Of a stretch of 64,000 nt of DNA, positions 34,424 to 44,496 are shown piece after piece. The stretch spans positions 157,436-221,435 of the forward strand of contig NMRB01001024.1 of assembly GCA_002633025.1 (NCBI GenBank), given 5' to 3'. The translations under genes were made by a program, and so were the position numbers. The DNA is from Notospermus geniculatus. Lineage: Eukaryota > Nemertea > Pilidiophora > Heteronemertea > Lineidae. The notes under the pieces were generated by a model that had not been told where the DNA came from, ran no database searches, and saw only the letters and a program-made list of their open reading frames with translations. The first letter of the stretch is position 1. Each line of letters opens with the position of its first letter.

Positions 34424-34584
34424 TATGTATCCAAACTGGTGAACACATAGAGGTAAAGTTCCGCATTTCTGTGCCGCTTTCTTGATTGTGTTTATCGTAC
34501 CACTCAACTTCCAACCTTCATCGAGACCTGCAATATCTGTGTTCTTCCTTCCCATACAAAGTCCTGAAGCAGTGATGAATTATT

Positions 34585-34700
34585 ACCCCGTGCTTGGCCT
34601 AGTGGTTAAGGCGTGCGGCCCCTTAGTGCTGGCGATTGATGCCTTATGCGAGGGTCCGTGGGTTCGAATCTGGTAGAAGTACGCAATGACTTTCACCTTA
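34585..34700 (+). mobile_element. tRNA-derived SINE head
   Basis: TTGGCCTAGTGGTTAAGGCG (A box) and GGGTTCGAATCTGG (B box) with the expected spacing, followed by GTAGAAG. No CCA-proximal acceptor stem is evident, so it is a SINE and not a tRNA gene. Confidence 0.8.
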
Positions 34701-34754
34701 GAAACCCGTTACTATTTCATATTCGTGCTTGTCATTGATGTCTCATTGTTGACT

Positions 34755-34961
34755 TAGAGGTTCTTCACCGCCGTCACAGCTAATGAGCTAATTAATAGAT
34801 AATTAGCCATGTGCTTGGCCGTCAGTAATACACTACAACTCTGTAATTCAGTGCTAACTGTCTGTTTTCACAACAGACAGGTGTCATTCAATTTAGGGTG
34901 CTAATTAATTCCTATGGATTCTATGCTAATTAGGGTGTGACATCACGTGAAGAACCTCTAT
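34755..34961. repeat. inverted repeat, TAGAGGTTCTTCAC family
   Basis: TAGAGGTTCTTCAC is inverse to CACGTGAAGAACCTCTA. In copy B only the right end is intact (41578-41594); the left end has been replaced near 41216. Confidence 0.65.
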
Positions 34962-35891
34962 AAATACGGGGTATAAGGAAGGAAACTTGCCATTGATACT
35001 TGTGTTGTGTCCAAACTTGCTAAATTCAGGCATGAAAATTGTCGTGCGGATTTCCAGTTTCAGGAAGCCAAAGATTTGGGCCCTGAGATTCGATTTAGTG
35101 CTTCATGAAATTTTCTATGCTTACCAGTATCTTAAACTCCCTCGGCAATTTCAAATCGCTACCCACTAGGTTACCTGCGCTCTGTAGTTGTTTATACCTA
35201 TGGCCAGCTAAACACTGGGGACGAGTGAAGGCTTATCTTTGAAATTTCGAAAAAAGCTTTGATAAATTACTTTATCTAGAGTAGTAGCTGTTGTTGTGTA
35301 CAGTTATCTTTTGTCACTTCATTTCTTAATCGTTTACTCCTTACTAGTGCAGAGCAGAATTTGCCAGTAACAAAGTTAGTGGCACCTTGCTATTGCCTTT
35401 TGACGAAAAAATATAGATATTATCAAAAATAGATATTTAGGTAAATTTGTAGGCATTGATAATTTGGTAATTACCGGTAGGTTGAGGAGTGTCACATCTG
35501 GATGTTTCAGTTTTTCCAAACAAATTTATATGGCAAAAATTTCATGGGTGTTTTATTTCAAGAAGAATATTCGTAAAGCATGAACATTTGTACCAGTTTC
35601 TATTACGTAATCTGACTGAATGCAAAACGTCTCTCTTTTTCTCTTTCTGAACTATGCATCTTACTTGAATCAAGTCATAATCAGGTTGACATATGATGGA
35701 AGTGGAACCTCTCTATTTAAGTCACCTCTATTGAGGGCTCAGAATTGCTGTCCTTATATTACAAGTCAGACTGATTAGAAATTTTCAATCCAGGTTTAAA
35801 TATTGGTTTCCTTAACCATTTCAGAACTGAAGGACCGTTCCGAAGATACATGTGTATTTTAAACTGTCAAAACTGTTAAAACCACCCTCCG

Positions 35892-36046
35892 TTATAGAGG
35901 CTATGCACGTGACGTCATCAGCCAGCGTGACGCCATGTTGGATGGAACTGCGCAGCGCTTTTGACGGTTTTTACCTGCGCAGTTCCATCCAGCGTGGCGT
36001 CATACCCATTGATGACGTCATTTGATGACGTCAGTGCATAGCCTGT
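35892..36046. mobile_element. hairpin element with three CRE palindromes, copy A only
   Basis: TATAGAGGCTATGCACGTGA and TGCATAGCC ends with long arms (CTGCGCAGTTCCATCCAGCG). TGACGTCA occurs at 35910, 36013 and 36026. Copy B (42118-42130) lacks it. A related element is at 52089-52297. Confidence 0.72.
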
Positions 36047-36085
36047 ATACATGGCTATAGAAATTACCTGTAACTTCATTGCTGT

Positions 36086-36188
36086 AAGGCCGGGTTTACA
36101 AAGAGGTATACGGTGTACGGACATGCTGGCGAACAAAGATTTCATCAACGTGTCCGGATACTGTATACGCCTATGTAAACCCGGCCTA
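36086..36188. repeat. fold-back repeat, short-loop form
   Basis: AGGCCGGGTTTACAAAGAGG with TATACGGTGTACGGACA is inverse to TGTCCGGATACTGTATACGC and CTATGTAAACCCGGCCT. The loop is shorter by about 35 bp than in copy B. Confidence 0.75.
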
Positions 36189-36473
36189 CGAGTAATGCAA
36201 GATATGTCCGGGAGGGTGAGGTGTCTGTAAAAGGGAGATTCCACTGAATGTATTGTTGTGTACATGCTGTCTGTTACTGCATTTTCCTTGCATTCACTGA
36301 TGATAGAAAACTGAATTTTCTAAATTTGGAATATTTGAAAGTTTTATAGCATTTGCATGAATGATTCCATTTTATCACAAGAATCCATTGTACATAGTCC
36401 CCCAAACATAGAAACAAGTATTTTGTCACAGTTGTACAGTGTATTTCATTTCAGTGAAGATGTTAGGTGTAAA

Positions 36474-36479
36474 AATAAA
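36474..36479 (+). promoter_or_regulatory. candidate polyadenylation signal
   Basis: AATAAA within AAAAATAAAATGTACATG. It could end a long KDM7 3'UTR; the same motif is in copy B near 42591. Motif only. Confidence 0.25.
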
Positions 36480-36929
36480 ATGTACATGCAATATAGAGAC
36501 TTGTTTTGTTGAGTGAATGTCAGTTGAATGTTAACCCTTTCATGACTGGGCCTTTCCTCGCCAGTTTCCAACTTGAATCTGAATCAGGGGAATAATACAC
36601 ATGTATATTGTTTAGTTTGACGTTCAGATTACAAAGCAACATTGAGACCGCCCGTATTCGGCGGTTGCTGAAGATGTGACTGGGTCTGAAACCGCCGGAA
36701 TCTAGCAGTCAAGTAATGAGGGGGGTTAAAGCAGTTTTCATTTGCTGCTCCTCTATTTCTCCCTGGCTGTTGTTTAGTGTTGGGACATAAACTCTCAAAT
36801 GCTTCTTCTGTGGCATAATTTAATTACTCCAGGTAGGCCTACTTGGATTTTTGTCTTGGAACATCTGAACCAGTAGGCCCCACCCAGTCTCGTGACCAAT
36901 GCTGCAAATCAAGGAAATGTGGTACCTGA

Positions 36930-37055
36930 TACTATACCCATGTGGGGAAATATCCAACAGATTGGGGATGCAGGTCATAGCATGCAGTCTATTACTATAC
37001 CCATGTGGGGAAATATCCAACAGATTGGGGATGCAGGTCATAGCATGCAGTCTAA
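36930..37055 (+). repeat. two-copy 63-bp tandem repeat
   Basis: ACTATACCCATGTGGGGAAA with TATCCAACAGATTGGGGATG and CAGGTCATAGCATGCAGTCT occurs twice in copy A. Copy B has only a remnant near 43025-43052. Confidence 0.9.
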
Positions 37056-37398
37056 TAGTGCAAATTCTGTCACTTTTGAGGCACTAACACCAAACTGCCC
37101 CGAAGACAAAAACTTTGCGGCAACCATAGAAATGATTCGACGAGTAGGCCTATATCGGAAACGACGATTTGACTAATAGTGTCACCTGTCGACAGATTAA
37201 GTAACTAAAATTTACTCATATTTCGTCTAAAAAACCTCCAATAAATCATCCAGTTCCTTCCATCACATTATTGAGCTGAACGACTGGATAAGGTTTTTCC
37301 AGAGGAAGAAAGGTAGAGTGTCTCAATATCCGGCCCTGACCATCATTCTCGATTTAGAAGTTTCTTGGAATGACAGTGAAGTCATGAATGCATGAATT

Positions 37399-37946
37399 CA
37401 GTCCGGGAAAACTCCGAAATCGGAAACGTTGCCGAATTCAGACTCGCGCGAGTCCGATTTCAGAAACGTTTCCGAATTCGGACTCGCTAAACGTTTCCGA
37501 ATTCGGAAACGTTGCCGAATTAGTGTAGGTCATCCATATGGTCATCCCGCTCAGTGACAATCAGAATTCATGCGATATTTACAGTTTGCAATGGGAATAA
37601 AGCAGTTTCTACTGGTCCAGGTAACTCCTGATTGCATACGCTAATGCATTATGTCAGTACACCTGCAAATCAACTCACTAATTAAGACGTAATTAAGAAT
37701 TCCAGGGAAATTGTGCCACCGATGACGAAACCGCGCCGCAAATTGGTAGTCTACTAGTGCTGCCACCTGGCAACTAAGTCGCCAACCATCCGATGGCAGG
37801 TTCACATGCTCCGATCCGCGCTTGAAGGTAAACGTTTCCGAATTCGGAAACGTTTAGCGAGTCCGAATTCGGAAACGTTTCTGAAATCGGACTCGCTGCG
37901 AGTCCGAATTCGGCAACGTTTCCGATTTCGGAGTTTTCCCGGACTG
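37399..37946. mobile_element. 548-bp AATT-flanked TIR element, copy A only
   Basis: Ends CAGTCCGGGAAAACTCCGAA and inverse GTTTTCCCGGACTG, flanked by AATT. Subterminal GAAACGTTTCCGAATTCGG units are repeated several times in both orientations. It is absent from copy B near 43380, where the site is not fully clean (about 20 bp more is missing). Confidence 0.8.
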
Positions 37947-38212
37947 AATTGAACATCATGACATGATGAATGAAGTGTGTCGTGTGTGTGCTGTGTGTCA
38001 GACTCAGTGTGCAGTCTGTGCATGCATGTGCCACTCTGCTCTGCTGCTGGCATCATCGTCATGTCATGTTGTGCATGTTGTGTGCATCATCCTATGTATG
38101 CTGTGCAGTGCAGTCACGACACTGTTGCAGGTGAGGCTCGAGCCTCAGCGTCATCGGGTCATGCATTCCTGTTGTCAACTGACATCGCGGTGATCCTGAC
38201 AATTGACATGAT

Positions 38213-39011
38213 CAGGCCTCTCAATTACGTAAAGTACACACCGTCAACGGTGTAAGCGCCCAAATTCAAGAAGCCCAAATTCAGGCATGATGCCCAATAT
38301 CAAGCTGTAAGAATGATAAATCATTAATAAAATGCATTTCACAAACTCCTCAGAGCGCCAGCTGAAGATAAAATGCTGCAACTGACCGACTTCAACATTT
38401 TAGAGCTTGTTATATTTCCAAGTCCATTTCTCCCAAACCCCTGACAGAATTCATGTATAATCTATTTGGCTGCCATGCAGAAAGAATGCACTTTCCAGTC
38501 ATATCAAATTTGTTGGCTACATTTCTTACAGCAAGGAGATATTTACTAAAATAACTGATCTCACTTCATAGCCGCATTGGTCATCGACGATCTTTTGGCG
38601 GGAAATCTGGGCCAGTGTCACTGATGTGTGCAGCACAGTGACTGCATGAGTCATCAAGTTAGCACTAGATGGCGACACTACTACTTTGTACAGTGTATCA
38701 ATAACAACAGAACATTTTTGGAACATTTTTCTGCAGTGTATGTCAATAGCTTTAGAGGGTGTCAGCAATAATCATGTGGAATATTTTCCCGCAGCGTGAA
38801 TCAATAACAATGGAATATTGATAAATTGTTTTGAAATAATAAAGTGAAAAAGTTGTTTAATACTTATTATTACATAGTTTATTAATATGCCTAGCCAGGC
38901 TACTCCACATCTGAAAAAGCCCAAATTAGAGGAAAATTAGCGTAGCGACGTAAAAAGCCCAAATTCTGGAAAAGAACGGGGGTATCCCAAAGTGTGTAAT
39001 TGAGAGGCCTG
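38213..39011. mobile_element. 799-bp TIR element with ATGAT duplication, copy A only
   Basis: Termini CAGGCCTCTCAATTAC and GTAATTGAGAGGCCTG, flanked by ATGAT (38208-38212 and 39012-39016). Copy B (44047-44054) has a single ATGAT. The inside has repeated GCCCAAATTC motifs and no transposase frame. Confidence 0.88.
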
Positions 39012-39044
39012 ATGATGCATGGATGATTGCATTGATTGCATAAC

Positions 39045-39135
39045 ATGATAAGGCCTAGCCTAGGCTAGGGAGGGGCTAAGGCTAGGGTAGGCTAGTTTAG
39101 TAGGCCTAGCCTAGGGTAGGGAGGGAGAGGCCAGG
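39045..39135 (+). repeat. CCTAG-rich simple repeat upstream of PDCL
   Basis: AGGCCTAGCCTAGG units repeat several times; the same stretch is in copy B at 44085-44170. It lies about 330-410 bp before the PDCL start. Confidence 0.7.
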
Positions 39136-39459
39136 CGTGGGGGCCCCACCACACCACTGACCAACGGCGACCGGACTGGACTCTCACTCTAGTGTCTGAA
39201 GCAGCTAGGCCTACCATGGCTACCGGCATGGGATCTTAAGCGTAATCGCGCCTAGGACTACCCAGTAGTTGATAATCATGAAATACGCCTACCAAGGCCC
39301 ATGCATGGTCCCATGCCATGCCATGGACCTCGGGCCTAGCTACATCAGAGGCCTTGGATCAGACAATCTTACAACAGAGTAGGCCTACCTGACACTATTT
39401 GCCAGCAGCCCTACAGTACCCCTCCCTGAGTTTAAGTCAAAATCGTTCTCTTTCAGAAG

Positions 39460-40148
39460 ATGGCCTTAAGCCTTGATGATAAACTCCTCGGCGAAAAGAC
39501 ACACTATTACTGCAGCAGCGATGAAGGGGAAGACGAAGATGATAAGGAATCATGCGGATCAGATGATGGGGCAAAACAAGCTGCTGAGGCTGCTGCAGAT
39601 ATCCCACCCCCAGAAGTGAAACCATATGATGGAAGGTGTACAAATGTAAGTTCACTCTGCGAAAATACAGCTAGGCCTACTCAATAGAAGGAAGGGAAGG
39701 AACAAATCTCTGTGTCCGCATCTCATAGCAGTACAACTATTAACCATTCATTTTTAGCAGAAATTAGCGTTAAACAGTAGAACCTCAGTAAATCATGGAT
39801 GCCTTTTCCAGGATTACACCACTCTGTTGAAGATAACAAAATTTAGTTGCCGTGTTGGTTACTTCTATTCAGTGTTACTCCTGTAATCAGGACATCTCAA
39901 TTAAGGATGGGATCTCTCTGTCCCAAGGGCATCCTTAGTTTCCACTCTAGGCCTATTTCTGCTAAGCTTACTGGTAGCCTACTTTCTGTTAGTGTTGCAA
40001 TGAAATGTTCCTGTCTTTTCAGACTGGCCCAAAAGGTGTGATAAACGACTGGCGACGCTATAAACAGCTTGAGACAGAGAAAAGAGAGGGCGCAGAACAA
40101 GAAAAATCAGATCTTATGAAAAAATTGTCAATCACTTGTCGATCACAT
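39460..40148 (+). CDS. PDCL: phosducin-like protein exons 1-2, first copy (truncated)
   Basis: Exons 39460-39645 and 40023-40148 encode the same 104 residues as 44497-45179, with identical splice phases. Only the first few bases of exon 3 (CTTGAT) exist before the N at 40418. As assembled, this copy cannot encode the thioredoxin-like domain. It is best read as the alternate haplotype of the complete gene downstream and not as a second gene. Confidence 0.85.
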
Positions 40149-40664
40149 GTAAGTTGCTGAGCTGTTGTGAGCCATGAGCAAATTCTGTCAGTGTAGTTGT
40201 CAAAAGGGATATGAAACTTGTCCTTTAGTCGGACTTATGACTTGAAACTTGCTGTGAGCAGGAGTCCGCATGCCACTTGAAATTAGTCACACATTCATGC
40301 CCTGAAATATTTGAAATCCTACTTAATACTTAATACTATAAGTTTCACCCCTACCTAATCCAATCCTACCTAAGTTACAATTGTGCATCTGTTACAAATT
40401 TATGTCTGCAGCTTGATNTTTAGAACCATGTACTAGTCATCATTTCTCTTTTCGTACATTTATATCAAATTGTATCTATTCTGATATTTTCATCGGGCAT
40501 AATCAGTATGTATCCAAACTGGTGAACACATAGAGGTAAAGTTCCGCATTTCTATGCCGCTTTCTTGATTGTGTTTATCATACCACTCAACTTCCAACCT
40601 TCATCGAGACCTGCAATATCTGTGTTCTTCCTTCCCATACAAAGTCCTGAAGCAGTGACGAATT

Positions 40665-41140
40665 ATTACCCCCGTGCTTGGCCTAGTGGTTAAAGCGAAT
40701 GGCTCACGGGGTTTGTTTTGATTTTTGATGGTACGTCCCATAGAGAGTGAACCTAGTCTCCAGGCAAAGCCGTGCTCCAGTCATAGGCAAAACCTGTGGA
40801 AAATGCGAACGTGCACCTGGGGACGACGTTCCATTAAAAATTTGTTAAAATGGGTTAATGACATTTTCAAATCCAGTCGGTCAAAATGTACATTTTGTAC
40901 TATTCACATTGATTTCGAAGCGGCAGATTTTGCAGAATACGCCTCCGAAGTTTGGCTGTCTAATGCATTTTCCATTAAACTAAAATCCTTCTTTCGCCTT
41001 TTTCTCAAAACGGCGCTTCATTTGAGGACATGTCAACAAACAACTGTCAACAACCCCCGCGAGCCATTTGCTTTAAGGCGTGCGGCCCCTTAGTGCTGGC
41101 GATTGATGCCTTATGCGAGGGTTCGAATCTGGTAGAAGGA
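40665..41140 (+). mobile_element. tRNA-derived SINE interrupted by a TTAA element
   Basis: GTGCTTGGCCTAGTGGTTAA is followed by a 379-bp insertion (40694-41072), then GGCGTGCGGCCCCTTAGTGC and AGGGTTCGAATCTGG. Joined across the insertion it is the same SINE as 34585-34700. Confidence 0.85.
40694..41072. mobile_element. 379-bp TTAA MITE inside SINE A-box
   Basis: Ends AGCGAATGGCTCACGGGG and CCCGCGAGCCATTTGCT, flanked by TTAA (40690-40693 and 41073-41076). The copy A SINE at 34607-34620 has a single TTAA and no element, a clean empty site. Confidence 0.9.
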
Positions 41141-42157
41141 TGCGATGACTTTCACCCAAGAAACCCGTTACTATTTCATATTCGTGCTTATCGTTGATGT
41201 CTCATTGTTGACTTCGACGTCAAAACTCAGTACCAATGAGCTAATTAATATATAATTAGCCATGTGCTTGGCCATCAGTAATACATTACAACTCAATGTA
41301 ATTCAGCACTAATTGTCTGTTTTTACAACAGACAGGTGTCATTCAGTCATCAGACTGCTGTAGAACATGTGATTTTATTTGACAAATCAAATACCGGTAC
41401 TAAGAAACTGAAATGATAAGAAAGGTAGTTTGGAAAATATTTCAGTTATAATCTGATTCCTTTCACTAAATGCCATTGACACCGACGACCATTATGGCTG
41501 CACCAGTTCCTATTAATTCTATGCTAATTAGGGTGGTAATTAATTCCTATGGATTCTATGCTAATTAGGGTGTGACGTCACGTGAAGAACCTCTATAAAT
41601 ACGGGGTATAAGGAAGGAAACTTGCCATTGATACTTGTGTTGTGTCCAGACTTGCTAAATTCAGGCATGAAAATTGTTGTGCGGATTTCCAGTTTCGGGA
41701 AGCCAAAGATTTGGGCCCTGCTTAGTGCTTCATGAAATTTTCTATGCTTACCGGTATCTTAAACTCCCTCGGCAATTTCAAATCGCTACCCACTAGGTTA
41801 CCTGCGCTCTGTAGTTGTTTATACCTATGGCCAGCTAAACAGTGGGGACGAGTGAAGGCTTATCTTTGAAATTTCGAAAAAAGCTTTGATAAATTACTTT
41901 ATCTAGAGTAGTAGCTGTTGTTGTGTACAGTTATCTTTTTGTCACTTCATTTCTTAATCGTTTACTCCTTACTAGTGCAGAGCAGAATTTGCCAGTAACA
42001 AAGTTAGTGGCACCTTGCTATTGCCTTTAAATATTGGTTTCCTTAACCATTTCAGAACTGAAGGACCGTTCCGAAGATACATGTGTATTTTAAACTGTCA
42101 AAACTGTTAAAACCACCCTCCATAAAACATGGCTATAGAATGTAACTTCATTGCTGT

Positions 42158-42298
42158 AAGGCCGGGGTTACAAAGAGGTATAGGCCTACGGTGTACGGAC
42201 ATGCTGGCGAACAAAGATTTCATGGTCATGAACCCTTTATTAGGCCATTGTTCGCCAGCGTGTCCGGATACTGTATACGCCTATGTAAACCCGGCCTA
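42158..42298. repeat. fold-back repeat, long-loop form
   Basis: Copy B counterpart of 36086-36188, with an extra loop segment containing CATGGTCATGAACCC and a second GGCGAACA/TGTTCGCC stem. It resembles 2797-2940. Confidence 0.75.
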
Positions 42299-43619
42299 CG
42301 AGTAATGCAAGAGATGTCCGGGAGGGTGAGGTGTCTGTAAAAGGGAGATTCCACTGAATGTATTGTTGTGTACATGCTGTCTGTTACTGCGTTTTCCCAT
42401 TGCATTCACTGATGATAGAAAACAGAATTTTCTAAATTTGGAATATTTGAAAGTTTTATAGCATTTGCATGAATGATTCCATTTTATCGCAAGAATCCAT
42501 TGTACATAGTCCCCTCAAACATAGAAACAAGTATTTTGTCACAGTTGTACAGTGTATTTCATTTCAGTGAAGATGTTAGGTGTAAAAATAAAATGTACAT
42601 GCAATATAGAGACTTGTTTTGTTGAGTGAATGTCAGTTGAATGTTAACCCTTTCATGACTGGACCTTTCCTCGCCAGTTTCCAATTTGAATCTGAATCAG
42701 GGGAATAATACACATGTATATTGTTTAGTTTGACGTTCAGATTACAAAGCAACATTGAGACCGCCCGTATTTGGCGGTTGCTGAAGATGTGACTGGGTCT
42801 GAAACCGCCGGAATCTGGCAGTCAAGTAATGAGGGGGGTTAAAGCAGTTTTCATTTATCATCGTGTTGCTCCTCTGTTTCTCCCTGGCTGTTGTTTAGTG
42901 TTGGGACATAAACTCTCAAATGCTTCTTCTGTGGTGTAATTTAATTACTCCAGGTAGGCCTACTTGGAGTTTTGTCTTGGAATATCTGAAGCAGTATGCC
43001 CCACTCAGTCACGTGGCCAATGCTGCGAATTGGGGATGCAGGTCATAGCAACCTAATAGTGCAAATTTTGAGGCACTAACACCAAACTGCCCCGAAGACA
43101 AAAACTTTGCGGCAACCATAGAAATGATTCGACGAGTATATCGGAAACGACGATTTGACTAATAGTGTCACCTGTCGACAGATTAAGTAACTAAAATTTA
43201 CTCATATTTCGTCTAAAAAACCTCCAATAAATCATCCAGTTCCTTGGCCATCACATATTGAGCTGAACGACTGGATAAGGTTTTTCCAGAGAAAGAAAGG
43301 TAGAATGTCTCAATATCCGGCCCTGACCATCATTCTCGATTTAGAAGTTTCTTGGAATGACAGTGAAGTCATGAATGCATGAATGAAGTGTGTCGTGTGT
43401 GTGCTGTGTCAGACTCAGTGTGTGCATGCATGCATGCATGTGCCACTCTGCTCTGCTGCTGGCATCATGTCCATGTCATGTCATGTTGTGCATGTTGTGT
43501 GCATCATCCTATGGATGCTGTGCAGTGCAGTCACGACACTGCAGCAGGTGAGGCTCGAGCCTCAGCGTCATCGGGTCATGCATTCCTGTTGTCAACTGAC
43601 ATCGGTGATCCTGACAATT

Positions 43620-44042
43620 CAGTTCGGGAAAGTTCCGAATTTGGAAACGTTTCTGATTTTGGAAGCCCAGCGATTCCAATATTGGCAACGTTTCTTTTTT
43701 CGGAAGCGGTTTTCGATTCCGATATCGGAATCGGTGTAGGCCTATTTGCATGTTAGGCCTAATCGGGATATGAGTATCAAAAATTGGGAAGTGTTTTTTT
43801 CCATTAACAGATGGCAGCACCTGTGACCTTGTATTTCACGGCGTAAAATCTGAATTGCTGGCGTAAGTTGGCTGCAATCATCGGTAATCATCAATTATCA
43901 TCATCAAAAGGCTTGATTGTGCCATAATCTCTGGGCTTCCAAATTCAGAAACGTTCCCGATATTGGAATCGAAAATCGCTTCCAAAAAAAGAAACGTTGC
44001 CAAAGTCGGAAACGTTTCCAATTTTTGAACTTTCCCGAACTG
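43620..44042. mobile_element. 423-bp AATT-flanked TIR element, copy B only
   Basis: Ends CAGTTCGGGAAAGTTCCGAA and inverse CTTTCCCGAACTG, flanked by AATT (43616-43619 and 44043-44046). Copy A at 38201 has a clean single AATT. The subterminal GGAAACGTTTC motifs relate it to 37399-37946. Confidence 0.88.
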
Positions 44043-44496
44043 AATTGACATGATGCGGATGATTGCATTGATTGCATAACATGATAAGGCCTAGCCTAGG
44101 CTAGGGAGGGGCTAAGGCTAGGGTAGGCTAGTTTAGTAGGCCTAGCCTAGGGGTAGGGAGGGAGAGGCCAGGTGTGGGGGCCCCACCACACCACTGACCG
44201 ACGGCGACCGGACTGGACTCTCACTCTAGTGTCTGAAGCAGCTAGGCCTACCATGGCTACCGGCATGGGATCTTAAGCGTAATCGCGCCTAGGACTACCC
44301 AGTAGTTGATAATCATGAAATACGCCTACCAAGGCCCATGCATGGTCCCATGCCATGCCATGGACCTCGGGCCTAGCTACATCAGAGGCCTTGGATCAGA
44401 CAATCTTACAACAGAGTAGGCCTACCTGACACTATTTGCCAGCAGCCCTACAGTACCCCTCCCTGAGTTTAAGTCAAAATCGTTCTCTTTCAGAAG

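Larger units (their letters stand above)
34295..40417 (+). repeat. duplicated block 3, copy A
   Basis: From TTTAGAACCATGTACTAGTC to TATGTCTGCAGCTTGAT, repeated at 40419-45437 and beyond. It contains KDM7-PDCL intergenic DNA and PDCL exons 1-2. It stops within the first bases of PDCL exon 3, immediately before an N at 40418, and then the block starts again: a scaffold joint between two haplotypes. Confidence 0.92.

Noticed and set aside
34592-34676. possible tRNA gene
   Set aside because: A and B boxes are present but no folded acceptor stem, and related dispersed copies exist; it is a tRNA-derived SINE.
36892-37176. 94-residue open frame with an internal repeat
   Set aside because: The repeat is a 63-bp tandem duplication missing in copy B; there is no splice or homology support.
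37977-38255. Cys/His/Val-rich open frame
   Set aside because: It comes from TGTGTG/CATCATG low-complexity DNA and is disrupted in copy B.
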